Positions 43,479-52,803 of a stretch of DNA of 64,000 bases are shown one piece after another. Position 1 is the stretch's first letter, and every line of letters starts with the position of its first letter. The notes under the pieces were generated by a model, which did not search any database, was not told the origin of the DNA, and saw only the letters and a list, made by a program, of their open reading frames with translations. This DNA is from Tunicatimonas pelagia. GTDB lineage: Bacteria; Bacteroidota; Bacteroidia; Cytophagales; Cyclobacteriaceae. Location of the stretch: positions 930,001-994,000 of the forward strand of contig NZ_CP120683.1 of the NCBI RefSeq assembly GCF_030506325.1, given 5' to 3'. A program made the translations under genes and the position numbers.

Positions 43479-46400
43479 TTAGAAGTTTATGTTAAAGCCA
43501 ACATTGATCCGGCGGAAGGTAGGATAGTCGCCCCGCACGTGGGTTTCACCGTTTTGCCGATTACTTTCCCGATCGTCGGGCAGGTTCGACCATAGGAACA
43601 GGTTGTTTCCACCGACGAACACTTTGTAGCTGTTTCCATTTCTTCCTGGAAAGTTATAGGCGATCTCCACGTTCTTCAGGCGGACAAAGGAAGCATCAAG
43701 ATAGTCGCGGTAGGAGTCGGTATCAGCCCCACCCTTCCACTCGGGTAGTACTTCGGTACCCGTAGGATTGTCCACTGTCCAGTAGTCCAGGTTATGTGCG
43801 AAGTAGAGGGGCGTGTCCTTATGAAAATCCCAAACGGTATGCCGCTTGGTAACATTGAAAGCCCCGTAAAACTGAACCATCACCGATAGGCCGTGGTAGT
43901 CGGTTCCCACCGTCCAGTTCCAGGTGTTAATTGGCTGTTCCGGATAGCCGTAGGGTGCCCGGTCGGTATTACCATCGTGGCGGCCATCAGAGTTGAAGTC
44001 TACTTGATCGTAGTAACCCGGACGACGGTGTTGCATGTCATCAACCAAGGGCACCGACATGTACACATCGTCCCAGCTGGTGATTAGCTCTCCGTTGATT
44101 GACCGTTTGTTAAGGCCAATGGGAAAGCCTTCGGTTTTGAGGTGGGCATCCAGTAAAACGGGCTCTTCCCGAAATTCAATTCTACTACGGGCTTGGGTAA
44201 AGTTGATGTTTGACCAGAGCTTTAGATTCGGATTCACGTAGTGGTTGAACCCGAGGGCAATTTCAATTCCTTCTACCGAAGTTCGGCCAACGTTCAAGTC
44301 AGGCGCACTGAACCCTAAGAATGCCGGAACGCTCCGGTCATTTCCCTGAACGATAATATCATCACGCTCTTCTTGAAAAACATCCACCGTAGCGGTAACC
44401 AAGTTGTTCATAAGCGTAAGGTCAAACCCGAGGTTTGCTTTGGTCGAGGTCTCCCAACGAAGATTAGGGTTGCCGATGACATCTTCCCGATAGAAAGTGT
44501 AGGGCGAACGTTGCCCCCAGGGGTTAGCGTTATTCATAAATGCCTGCCCACCGGAAGCCCACTGGGAGATATAGCCCCAGCGCCCTTTGATATCGTCATC
44601 GCCTACTACTCCGTAGGAACCACGTATTTTCAACATATCCAGCCAACCGGCTCCTTGCATAAACGGCTCGTTAGAGATAGCCCAACCCACTGCCGCCGAG
44701 GGAAACAGTTCAAAGCGGTAACCCGGCCCAAAGCGTTCCGAGCCATTGTAAGCTCCGTTTACATCCAGAAAGTAGCGTTCGTCGTAGTTGTACGTAGCCC
44801 GGGCCACCCAGTCTTCGCGGTAGCGGGGAAACATAGAGCCTTTGGCGTATTCTTCCCGGTTCATCAACAGTAGTACACTGGTATTATGCTTCCCGCCGAA
44901 AGTTTGCTCGTAGTTCAGCGAAAACTGGTAGAATAGTCGCCGTTCCAATTCACGATCATCCATACTAATAGGCCGATAAAACCAAGGTTGGGTGACAAAA
45001 TCAAACTGGTTCTCACCCGGTGGGGTAATAAATAGTTCTTCACCATTGTCGAGATAACGCTTAAAAACCACATTATCGGTTCCGCCCGGATTGCTCTCGC
45101 TCACTCCGCCCCCGCCTCTGAAGTTATTATCGTAGGCTAAGCGACCGTTGAACGTAAGCCCTTCCAATAGAAAGTCCAGGTCTTGCTCCAACATAATATC
45201 TGAATTCACCTGGATACGGTGGTTCTGCCGGGCTCCTTTGGTGGTCATTACCATCAGCGGATTGGTGGTATCCCAAATATCCGCCGGGTCTTTTCCGTAG
45301 GTTCCGTCTTCGTGAATAGGATAGAATAAGGTAGGAGCCATTCCGTAGAGGCTGGAGTACACCAGCCGCATATCGTCGTTGCCTACCGATCGCTGAATGC
45401 CGTAGAAACCGGAAAGATTTACCGATACGCGGGTGGTTTTGGTAATATCAAAGTCCACGTTGCTACGGTAGTTAAAGCGGTCGTAACCAAAGTTCGGCTG
45501 GTAGGTCCGTCCGTTATCGTAGGCTGCGCCGTCAAATATATCACCCACACGCTGGTACGATAGTGCCCCGAAGTACTGGGCAAAGTCGCTCCCCCCGCGT
45601 ACCGATAGGTTCACGTTATGATCCATCGCAAAGTCCTTGAGTACCACATCGGCCCAATCTACGTCAGGGTACCGCTCCCGCTCAAACTGGTTGGCCGGGT
45701 TCCGGTGCCGCTCCATAATTGCCCGGGGCGTATAATCCGCCCACGACTCTTCCGTGCTACTCACTTCGCGTTCAATGGCATCGTTGGCAACCGCCAGACC
45801 ATCGAAAGCACTGAGTTTCTGAGGTATTTTAGAGGGGGTTTTAAATGCTGAGTTCACCGATAGCGATAACTGAGGCTTGCCCTTTTGACCCCGCTTCGTG
45901 GTAATCAGAATCACTCCATTGGCTCCCTTTACCCCAAATACAGCAGTAGCCGAAGCATCCTTCAGCACTGAAATTTTTTCAATATCGTTAATGTTGACAT
46001 CGTTCATACTCCGCTCAATCCCATCGACCAGCACCAGCGGCTGCCCGCTTCCATTCCAGGTACTCCGTCCCCGAATAAAGATCTCAGGATCTTCCTCCCC
46101 CGGTCGCCCGGTGGTGCTTACTGTAATCACACCGGGAACCCGTCCGGTAAGCGCCTGCCCGACTGTACTAACCCCACCCGACTGCTGTAATACCTCTCCG
46201 GTGGTTTGCACGATCGAGCCAACTACACTCTCTTTTTTCTGCTCACCATAGCCAATTACCACTACTTCGGATAGCGACTGCACATCAGGGATCAGTTCCA
46301 GATTGATGACAGATCGCCCTTGTATGTCAACTTCTTGGGTAGTATAACCAATTGATGAAAACACCAGCGTGGTGGCATCATCATCAATGGTAAGCTTATA

Positions 46401-46991
46401 GTTTCCGTCAATATCCGAGACTGTACCGGTAGTCGTCTCTTTTACCAAAACATTCACCCCTGGCAGCCCCTCACCACTCTCGTTATCAATCACTCTACCA
46501 CTGATGGTCTGAGCCAGAGCCTGCTCGGTGGTTCGTAAGCTCTGATTCTCAAGTTTTGATAAGTAGCTTAGCTGTTGAAAACGTTCGTCTTGTTGGTTTG
46601 ACTGCAGCTCTCCTTTCAATACTGGTAGCGCCTTCCGCTCTTTTTGTTGATCGGCTACAATTACATAATGATCTTCACTGATCTTTTTGTACGTAAGTGA
46701 TAAGGGAGGCAACAGTTCGTCTAATACTGCATCTAAACTCTGGTGCGCCAGTTCGTCCATCAGCTCAGCCGCCACAAACTTATTCTTCACCAATTGGCTA
46801 TTGAAGTTGAACCGTACCTGATACTGATTGCCTAACGATAAAATAATTCCAGATAGCGCTTTTTTCTTCTTCTGCAATGGAAGGTAACTACCGCTCATTT
46901 TCGCCACTGAGGCTAGCTGCTGGGCGGAGAGGCCCGATGCTACCAACGCAAGCAGAAAGATGAGAGAGACACAACGGTGGAAGTGCTTCAT
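43479..46991 (-). CDS. SusC/RagA-family TonB receptor with STN signalling domain (pair 1)
   Basis: 1170 residues from ATG 46991, which gives the signal peptide (RCVSLIFLLALVASGLSA); the frame extends further upstream without a leader. Domains in order: STN (about 45-115, ALSGIILSLGNQYQVRFNFN...), CarboxypepD_reg (about 160-240, ISGRVIDNESGEGLPGVNVL), plug (about 250-365, VVVIGYGEQKKESVVGSI, PLVLVDGIERSMNDVN, VLKDASATAVFGVKGANGVILITT), then the barrel ending RRINVGFNINF. The STN domain contacts FecR, so substrate binding releases the sigma factor encoded two genes upstream. Confidence 0.95.
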   Translation of the reverse strand: MKHFHRCVSLIFLLALVASGLSAQQLASVAKMSGSYLPLQKKKKALSGIILSLGNQYQVRFNFNSQLVKNKFVAAELMDELAHQSLDAVLDELLPPLSLTYKKISEDHYVIVADQQKERKALPVLKGELQSNQQDERFQQLSYLSKLENQSLRTTEQALAQTISGRVIDNESGEGLPGVNVLVKETTTGTVSDIDGNYKLTIDDDATTLVFSSIGYTTQEVDIQGRSVINLELIPDVQSLSEVVVIGYGEQKKESVVGSIVQTTGEVLQQSGGVSTVGQALTGRVPGVITVSTTGRPGEEDPEIFIRGRSTWNGSGQPLVLVDGIERSMNDVNINDIEKISVLKDASATAVFGVKGANGVILITTKRGQKGKPQLSLSVNSAFKTPSKIPQKLSAFDGLAVANDAIEREVSSTEESWADYTPRAIMERHRNPANQFERERYPDVDWADVVLKDFAMDHNVNLSVRGGSDFAQYFGALSYQRVGDIFDGAAYDNGRTYQPNFGYDRFNYRSNVDFDITKTTRVSVNLSGFYGIQRSVGNDDMRLVYSSLYGMAPTLFYPIHEDGTYGKDPADIWDTTNPLMVMTTKGARQNHRIQVNSDIMLEQDLDFLLEGLTFNGRLAYDNNFRGGGGVSESNPGGTDNVVFKRYLDNGEELFITPPGENQFDFVTQPWFYRPISMDDRELERRLFYQFSLNYEQTFGGKHNTSVLLLMNREEYAKGSMFPRYREDWVARATYNYDERYFLDVNGAYNGSERFGPGYRFELFPSAAVGWAISNEPFMQGAGWLDMLKIRGSYGVVGDDDIKGRWGYISQWASGGQAFMNNANPWGQRSPYTFYREDVIGNPNLRWETSTKANLGFDLTLMNNLVTATVDVFQEERDDIIVQGNDRSVPAFLGFSAPDLNVGRTSVEGIEIALGFNHYVNPNLKLWSNINFTQARSRIEFREEPVLLDAHLKTEGFPIGLNKRSINGELITSWDDVYMSVPLVDDMQHRRPGYYDQVDFNSDGRHDGNTDRAPYGYPEQPINTWNWTVGTDYHGLSVMVQFYGAFNVTKRHTVWDFHKDTPLYFAHNLDYWTVDNPTGTEVLPEWKGGADTDSYRDYLDASFVRLKNVEIAYNFPGRNGNSYKVFVGGNNLFLWSNLPDDRESNRQNGETHVRGDYPTFRRINVGFNINF

Positions 46992-47059
46992 AATGTGTAT
47001 TGTTTTAGGTATTGTACTTTTACTACTTAAGTCGTCGGTCACTAAATATGCTGAAAGTG

Positions 47060-48058
47060 CTAGCGACTATCTATGGTGATTGTTTGCTCATTTTGGGTAA
47101 TATCAAGGTCAAAGCTTATTGATAGAGTTTGCAGTAATAATTCTGATTGGTCGGCTGGCACAGAGCCAGTAAACAGAAGCTGGGCTAGACTATCACGCTC
47201 AAATTGGACTTTGTAGCCGTAGTTATCGCTCATCAACTGAGCAATCTCTTTCAGGGAAGTATCTTTAAATACCAGCAGATTATTGCGCCAGGAGGTATAC
47301 AGTAGCGTATCTACTTCTTTTTGATCAACATGCTGATTTTTGGCCTCGTACTCTATCAACTCACCCGGTTTCATAACCCACTCTTCCGACAGCTGACTAT
47401 CATCTGACAGCTGAACTTTTACTTTGCCAGAATTAAGTACCACCGTTGCTTTTTCTTCCCGACTATTTACGTTGAATTCTGTTCCGAGCACTTCTACTTG
47501 CAGCTCATGAGCGGTATGAACAATAAATTTCCGATGGTCTTCGGTATGGGTTACCGAAAAGAAGGCCTCACCGTTTAGCCACACCTCTCGCACTGAGTCT
47601 TCGGGCGTATTGCTGGGTACCCGAAGTGCTGAGTTAGCGTTTAGCACCACTTTGGTACCATCGGGTAATGTGATAGTTTTCACCTCGCCAAACGAGGTGG
47701 CGTAGAGAGCCGTGCGAATTTCGTAGTCGTAGTACCACCAGCCAATACCCGCCAAAAATAAAAAGCCAACGAAAGCGGCAGCAATCTTCCATCCCCATGC
47801 AACAAAGCGATGCTTCGGTCGGGCCGTAGTTACCGAAAGCGCATCGCGACTTATAATTTGGCTGAAGATATCATCTGATCGCTGCTCATCCAGCTTGGGA
47901 AACTCACCCAGCTTTGCTCTAACCTCATCTATGTGAGGAAACGCTTCGCTGCCATCAGACGCTCTTAGATACTCAATAATAGTTTCTATCTCTTCCGGAG
48001 TACACTCATCAGCGTAGAATTTTACGAAAAGTGATTTAATGTAATGCGGGTCGTACAA
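47060..48058 (-). CDS. FecR-family anti-sigma factor
   Basis: 332 residues. The cytoplasmic N-terminal region (about 1-85, FVKFYADECTPEEIETIIEYL) binds the sigma factor; one transmembrane segment (about 86-109, FVAWGWKIAAAFVGFLFLAGIGWW); then the periplasmic FecR domain (SFGEVKTITLPDGTKVVLNANSALRVP, VREVWLNGEAFFSVTHTEDHRKFIVHT, VEVLGTEFNVNSR) and a DUF4974-like C-terminus. Start is TTG 48056-48058; no ATG or GTG lies between it and the upstream stop. An 11-bp stem-loop sits just before the start, so expression is probably low. Regulates the PUL. Confidence 0.92.
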   Translation of the reverse strand: MYDPHYIKSLFVKFYADECTPEEIETIIEYLRASDGSEAFPHIDEVRAKLGEFPKLDEQRSDDIFSQIISRDALSVTTARPKHRFVAWGWKIAAAFVGFLFLAGIGWWYYDYEIRTALYATSFGEVKTITLPDGTKVVLNANSALRVPSNTPEDSVREVWLNGEAFFSVTHTEDHRKFIVHTAHELQVEVLGTEFNVNSREEKATVVLNSGKVKVQLSDDSQLSEEWVMKPGELIEYEAKNQHVDQKEVDTLLYTSWRNNLLVFKDTSLKEIAQLMSDNYGYKVQFERDSLAQLLFTGSVPADQSELLLQTLSISFDLDITQNEQTITIDSR

Positions 48059-48065
48059 GGTTAGC

Positions 48066-48091
48066 GTATTAGAGGTTGATACTTCTAATAC
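48066..48091 (-). promoter_or_regulatory. Stem-loop just upstream of the FecR start codon
   Basis: Positions 48066-48076 pair with 48081-48091 over 11 bp (one G-U) around a four-base loop, 7 bases before the TTG start on the transcript. It would cover the ribosome landing region, so it may limit anti-sigma synthesis. No T-tract follows, so it is not a terminator. Confidence 0.55.
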
Positions 48092-48256
48092 CCACGAGTG
48101 AACCTAAGGGACGATCTTCTAAAAAATATTTTTTGAATTTTATTTTAAAACGCTGAAAGACAAACTATTATAATCAAAAAAAATGTATACGAAACGTAAA
48201 AAATGCGATTGAGTACTCCGTTTACTAATGCACACTTTGCCCGGGGGTGATGATAA

Positions 48257-48847
48257 TCAGAGGAAAAATAATATGGCAATACTAACCGCAATATCGGTAT
48301 GTATGTGCAGTTGCTCCTTAATTGTTCTGAGAGCCTTGGTAATCTGATCTTTAACTGTATTGGGAGAGATATTTAATCGTTGCGCGATCTCTTCGTGACT
48401 TAACCCCTCTGTTCGGCTCATGCGAAAAATCAATTGTCGGCGGGTAGGTAGGCCCTGGATAGCTTGTTCTTGGAAGGCTTCTAAATCGCGATAGACTACT
48501 TGGTCTTCGGTAACATTACGGCAAGCCGTTTGGCGATAAAAAACTTGCTCCTTCAGTTGATCGCTGTAGGCTGCGTTTCGCAAAGTATTATAAACATGGT
48601 TTCGCGCTACTTTGTATAGATACGGTTTGATAGGATAGGCGGGGTCCAACTTCGCTCGGTTTTGCCAGATCTTCAAAAATACCTCCTGCACAGTTTCTTC
48701 GGCCAGTGTGGACGATTTAATAAACTTATAGCTATAACCAAAAATAGCGTCTTTGTGCTGATTAAAAATTTGCTTAAACGCTAGGTGGTCACCCTGAGAA
48801 ACTCTTTTGATCAGAGTAGTTTCGCTCATTTTAGTACTATCTTCCAA
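48257..48847 (-). CDS. ECF RNA polymerase sigma factor (Bacteroidota expansion family)
   Basis: 196 residues. Sigma-2 region (about 20-88): AFKQIFNQHKDAIFGYSYKFIKSSTLAEETVQEVFLKIWQNR. Sigma-4 region (about 125-185): AIQGLPTRRQLIFRMSRTEGLSHEEIAQRLNISPNTVKDQITKALRTIKEQL, with the helix-turn-helix. It directs RNA polymerase to the PUL promoter when freed from FecR. ATG 48847 or the one 18 bases downstream may be used. The sigma gene and FecR are 198 bp apart. Confidence 0.94.
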   Translation of the reverse strand: MEDSTKMSETTLIKRVSQGDHLAFKQIFNQHKDAIFGYSYKFIKSSTLAEETVQEVFLKIWQNRAKLDPAYPIKPYLYKVARNHVYNTLRNAAYSDQLKEQVFYRQTACRNVTEDQVVYRDLEAFQEQAIQGLPTRRQLIFRMSRTEGLSHEEIAQRLNISPNTVKDQITKALRTIKEQLHIHTDIAVSIAILFFL

Positions 48848-49456
48848 AACAGGTAGTTGTATTGTTCACGATAAAATGGCTGTATAGTCACAAATTATCG
48901 CACACAATTTAGCGAATTTTCATAAACAACAAAATGAGTAGGATTGTTTTTGTGATTTTAACATTTTAAGCAAAAAAATTTGCGGGTGATTTGTTACGTC
49001 CTAATCTGTTCTTTTATCAACAATCTATTTCAAGTTTGAAATTGAGACGGCTGTCGCGCAGGTAATACTGCTTGCGTTTGCTGCGGGTATTCTGCCTGGG
49101 TGCCAAAATCGTCATCACGATCATTTCACGACGGCAACAGAAAGCGATCTCACACGGCAGAGGCATGAAGTAAATATGCGATATTAGGTGATCGGAGCTC
49201 ACCAGACCGAATTACGGTAGCCAAGCCACGTTGGTTTCACTACTTTAGCGTGGAATCACCGCCCTGACGGTATGGGAAAAATATGATTTCTAGGATTTAC
49301 AAAGTACTTCGCCAATAAACAGTGCTCCTACCGAAATTTTCAAAATCAAACTTGATAATACACTAGTAATAGCTACATTGTTAACCATAACTAGTATAAA
49401 AATACGCTAATACTAGCCATTGCTTCCTTGCAATTTCACCATTACTTTTGCTCATG
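48848..49456. other. 609-bp gap with no supported gene
   Basis: No convincing gene was found. A 61-codon minus frame (49017-49202) looks random. A short stretch, CCAAGCCACGTTGGTTT (49221-49237) followed by TTTAGCG...ACCGCCCTG (49246-49268), has partial copies at 50746-50776 and 51635-51651, so degraded repeat remnants lie here. Confidence 0.5.
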
Positions 49457-49473
49457 TTTAGATTAAGTCTAAA
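49457..49473. promoter_or_regulatory. Palindromic operator, possibly iron-responsive
   Basis: TTTAGA TTAAG TCTAAA is a perfect 6-5-6 inverted repeat 13 bases before the start at 49487. The shape is like the AT-rich boxes bound by Fur- or DtxR-type iron regulators; the assignment is inference. Confidence 0.45.
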
Positions 49474-49486
49474 TAACTACAAAATT

Positions 49487-50428
49487 ATGAAAAATACATT
49501 AATTACATTCAGTCTAGCTTTTACTAGCTTACTCGCCTTTGGTCAGAAGCAACAGGATATTGAATCCATCAAAGCCATGTGTGGCTGCTACGAAGTAGAC
49601 TTTCAGTACGTTGAAACCTTCGCTCCTAAAGCGACCTACGAGTTTCACGATCGCTACGTAGCTAACGCTCTGGAATGGGTTGGTTTAGTAGACGAAAGTG
49701 AGAACAAACTATCGCTTCAGCATATTTTAGTGATGCGCGATACTATGGCTCTGAAACACTGGCGACAGGACTGGATTTTTGAAAACCAAAAATTATACTC
49801 TTTTCAGGGAGATGATCTTTGGAACTTTGAGACGTTAGCTAATGAGGGTGTTAAAGGGCAATGGACCCAAAAGGTTTACCAAGTAGATGATGGCCCGCGC
49901 TACGAGGGCAATGCCACTTGGATCCATACCGATGGTAAGCACTACTGGGAAAGCACCGTAGATGCGCCCCTACCTCGCCGGGAATACACCAAGCGCGATG
50001 ACTACAATGTGCTAGAACGTACTAATCGGCACGAAATTACCGATGAGGGTCATGTACACGAGCAAGACAATACTAAGATTCGTCGCCGAAGCGGAAAAGA
50101 CCGAGTATTGGTTCACGAAAAAGGCATGAACGTATACAAAAAAGTAGATGATAGTCGTTGCCAAGCCGCAGCTGACTGGTGGCAAAAGAATCAGGCTTTC
50201 TGGAGCGATGTACGCACCGCTTGGGACGAGGTTTTTGCCCGGCAGCAGGATTTAATGGTCGCTACTAAAGTAGACGACCAGCGTTTGTACGAACTACTAT
50301 TTCCGCTGAATGCAGAGCTAATGACCGATGGTAGCTACAACAGCGAAGAAGGTTTATCTCGCATCCGGGAAACCATTGCCCACTACGTAAGCTCTCCGGC
50401 TGATACCGAAGTAGCCACTGGAAAATAA
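49487..50428 (+). CDS. DUF6607-like exported protein
   Basis: 313 residues from ATG 49487, which begins the signal peptide MKNTLITFSLAFTSLLAFGQ; the open frame upstream has no leader. Mature start KQQDIESIKAMCGCYEVDFQYVETFAP with a C-x-C pair is the family's mark. The body is beta-rich with many Trp and charged residues (ALKHWRQDWIFENQKLYSFQ, GQWTQKVYQVDDGPRYEG, NATWIHTDGKHYWES). Homologues belong to DUF6607, often found near iron or heme uptake genes. Function unknown. The iron-box-like palindrome upstream fits that context. Confidence 0.7.
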   Translation: MKNTLITFSLAFTSLLAFGQKQQDIESIKAMCGCYEVDFQYVETFAPKATYEFHDRYVANALEWVGLVDESENKLSLQHILVMRDTMALKHWRQDWIFENQKLYSFQGDDLWNFETLANEGVKGQWTQKVYQVDDGPRYEGNATWIHTDGKHYWESTVDAPLPRREYTKRDDYNVLERTNRHEITDEGHVHEQDNTKIRRRSGKDRVLVHEKGMNVYKKVDDSRCQAAADWWQKNQAFWSDVRTAWDEVFARQQDLMVATKVDDQRLYELLFPLNAELMTDGSYNSEEGLSRIRETIAHYVSSPADTEVATGK

Positions 50429-50431
50429 CTT

Positions 50432-50504
50432 TAATGAATAATAATTGATGAGTGGTGATTGATGAAATAATAAGAATCATCATTCATTATTCATCACTTA
50501 TTAA
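50432..50504. repeat. Heptamer array (TAATGAN family) with inverted arms
   Basis: Left arm TAATGAA, TAATAAT, TGATGAG, TGGTGAT, TGATGAA (50432-50466), right arm CATCATT, CATTATT, CATCACT, TATTAAG (50478-50505). It starts 3 bp after the DUF6607 stop codon and could act as its 3' hairpin. Confidence 0.8.
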
Positions 50505-50820
50505 GTTCTAGATGATTTGGCGTGGTTGGGGGCGACTTAAGGGCGGCCTACCGCCGAAGTTTTTGACTATCATTTTTCTCACTACTATCGTGAAAGTAAC
50601 CTTCGCCAGTCTGGGATAGGATAGATCATATTGCTGAACCACGTAAGTTCACCTGGAATCTCACAGAAAATTACTGAAACATGATTCCCCGATCTAAAAC
50701 TTAGGAGCGATAACACAACAAAGTACCCGCTTGTGCCTGTTCTTTTAGCGCGGTCGCGGATCGCCGCCCTGCCCCAAAATCTCGACGTTCAACTTGGGCG
50801 CGTTATTATCTAATTATTCC
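50505..50820. other. 316-bp gap with no supported gene
   Basis: No coding frame, RNA or terminator recognised. The segment 50746-50776 (TTTAGCGCGG ... TCGCCGCCCTG) resembles 49246-49268 and suggests a decayed repeat. Confidence 0.45.
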
Positions 50821-51528
50821 TTAGCTTAAAAACCTTGTTGAGAAGTTATCCCGAAAAGCTCTTCCGAGAGGGATAACCAACCCATTTTCTGTGTATATCT
50901 GATTACCAACCACTTTAGCAATTTTGGCGGAATTGATAACATAGGATTTATGCACCCGAATAAACTGTTGGTTACCCAATTTTTCTAGCCAGTTTCGGAG
51001 CGATTCGGAAGATAAAAGCTTTTTTTCCGGCAGAAATATCTCTGTGTAATCTGCATCGGATTTGATGTAGACAATGTCATCTACCAACACCTTAATATGC
51101 TCGTATCCCGATTTAATAAATAGTTCGCGGCGAATTGAAGGCGACTCTTTAGCTTCGCCTAGTGGCTGTTTAGGAATACTGTCAAGAGTGGGTACTCGGG
51201 AAACGGCCTTGACAAATCGCTGAAAAGAAAAGGGCTTCAGCAGATAATCTACTACACTGAACTCGTAACTCTCCAAAGCATAATCAGCAAAGGCGGTCGT
51301 TAAGACAATCGGCGGCAAATTGTCGCTAGTCTTTAGCAGATCAATGCCCGAAATCTTCGGTAAGTGAATATCCAGGAAGATCAAATCAACTTTCTCTGAC
51401 TTTAGGTAATTCATCGCCTGAATGGCATCGGAGAAGGTAGCTTTTAGTTGTAAAGACCCAATGTCTTCAATGTACTTTTTAAGAATTCGCTGAGCAGGGG
51501 GCTGATCTTCAATGATAATACAGTTCAT
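50821..51528 (-). CDS. LytTR-family response regulator
   Basis: 235 residues. Receiver domain (about 1-115): IIIEDQPPAQRILKKYI with the acidic pair, phospho-acceptor D53 in DLIFLDIHLPKISG, TTAFADYALESYEF and LLKPFSFQRF (Lys switch). LytTR DNA-binding domain (about 135-233): ELFIKSGYEHIKVLVDDIVYIKSDADYTEIFL, LEKLGNQQFIRVHKSYVINSAKI, LVIPLGRAFRDNF. LytTR binds pairs of 9-bp direct repeats 21 bp apart; such repeats occur at 52804-52854. The partner kinase is 175 bp upstream. Confidence 0.93.
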   Translation of the reverse strand: MNCIIIEDQPPAQRILKKYIEDIGSLQLKATFSDAIQAMNYLKSEKVDLIFLDIHLPKISGIDLLKTSDNLPPIVLTTAFADYALESYEFSVVDYLLKPFSFQRFVKAVSRVPTLDSIPKQPLGEAKESPSIRRELFIKSGYEHIKVLVDDIVYIKSDADYTEIFLPEKKLLSSESLRNWLEKLGNQQFIRVHKSYVINSAKIAKVVGNQIYTENGLVIPLGRAFRDNFSTRFLS

Positions 51529-51657
51529 GAATAACTCGATTGTTCAATGGCTAAATTGTCAATTGCAAAAAGTAGGGAGCTTGAGGTACAGGGCTTGGCA
51601 TAGGGGTATGAACATTTACTCCCAGCACCGCGTCCCAAGCCACGGTGGTTCTTAGCT

Positions 51658-51685
51658 TTTCACCTTTCATATCTCATGTCTTTCC
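51658..51685 (+). repeat. Short heptamer array (YTTCAYN), weaker
   Basis: Four phased units TTTCACC, TTTCATA, TCTCATG, TCTTTCC in the gap between the kinase and the response regulator. The preceding bases (51632-51651) contain a CCAAGCCACGGTGGTT motif seen also at 49221. Confidence 0.45.
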
Positions 51686-51703
51686 CTTTTCCCCCATCAA
51701 TTT

Positions 51704-52759
51704 TCAAGTAGTATGCTGGTAGACCATTTTTTCTTTATTCAACCTTTTTAGCTGCATTGACAGGTACACTTCGTACTGATTTTCAGTTTCATCAATGGTT
51801 AACTGGTGAGCGTTGGGGTAAAGAAGTTGTAACCGCTTTTTTACATTTTCCAGCCCAATACCCTGAGCCAGATTATCGGTGTTAGCCACAGATTGAAAGT
51901 TGTTCTTACAGCTAAATTCCAGTGCACCATCTTCCGAAAGCTGAACAGTAATATCAATCAGAATATTTTCAGACTGACTAGCCTGACTGTGTTTGAAGGC
52001 ATTCTCAATAAAGACAATTAGTATCAACGGGGCAATCTGATAATCGGGCTGGTACACTTGAGCAGAAAAACTGACCACTCCGCGTTCTTCAATCTGAAGC
52101 TGACTGAGTTGGGTAAAATTCTCTAACTGTTCAATTTCTTTAGTTAATGAGACAAATTTCTCCTTGCACTCATAGAGCATATAGCGTAGTACCGAACTTA
52201 GCTTTAGAATAATCTCTGGTGTTTGGGGCGAGTAGTCAATGGCGTAGGAATACAGGTTGTTCAGATTATTAAACAGGAAATGCGGATTAATCTGCGACTT
52301 GAGAAATTGCAACTCGCTTTCCTGAATAGTCGCCTTTAGCTCATCCACTTCTCGTTGCTTCATCACCGCATCCCAGGCAAACTTAAACCCTGACAATACT
52401 GTAATTACCGGAAGCACTCCCCATAAACTAAAGAAAACTCCCAGGAATCGTTGTCCACGAGTATCAGGAAAGTAAATCTGTTCTATCACTGCTTCTTCCA
52501 CAAATATTACCACAGCGATAACCATAATTGTCCAACCCACAAATTGCAGATGCTTTTTCTGATACAAGAACCGGGGTAGTAAAAGATAATTGATGATTAA
52601 GGCGGCCACAGCGTAGGTTAAAAAAAATACTACCTGATAGGATTCTACTTGTGGGTTCCGCCGATCATAAGAGTAAAAAACAAATACTACCCCGTGCAGT
52701 AGCACCTGAAACAGTACTTCTTTATAGGAAAGCGTTGAAACAAAATTCTTAGACGGCAT
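51704..52759 (-). CDS. LytS/YehU-type sensor histidine kinase
   Basis: 351 residues. Four predicted membrane helices in the first 125 residues (EVLFQVLLHGVVFVFYSY; YQVVFFLTYAVAALIINYLLL; FVGWTIMVIAVVIFVEEAVI; LGVFFSLWGVLPVITVLSGF), no large sensor domain. His_kinase domain: H160 in KSQINPHFLFNNLNNLYSYA, HATPase N-box FIENAFKHSQ and G-box GIGLENVKKRLQLLYP. Signals to the LytTR regulator downstream. Divergent from the receptor genes; the signal is unknown. Confidence 0.92.
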   Translation of the reverse strand: MPSKNFVSTLSYKEVLFQVLLHGVVFVFYSYDRRNPQVESYQVVFFLTYAVAALIINYLLLPRFLYQKKHLQFVGWTIMVIAVVIFVEEAVIEQIYFPDTRGQRFLGVFFSLWGVLPVITVLSGFKFAWDAVMKQREVDELKATIQESELQFLKSQINPHFLFNNLNNLYSYAIDYSPQTPEIILKLSSVLRYMLYECKEKFVSLTKEIEQLENFTQLSQLQIEERGVVSFSAQVYQPDYQIAPLILIVFIENAFKHSQASQSENILIDITVQLSEDGALEFSCKNNFQSVANTDNLAQGIGLENVKKRLQLLYPNAHQLTIDETENQYEVYLSMQLKRLNKEKMVYQHTT

Positions 52760-52803
52760 CTTCCAAAGATAGTCATTATCTGGGCTTACTATGAAACAAG
52801 GAG

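Noticed and set aside
49017-49202. 61-codon minus-strand frame in the gap before the DUF6607 gene
   Set aside because: No start context, no recognisable domain, odd composition, and it lies in a region with degraded repeat pieces. Not supported as a gene.
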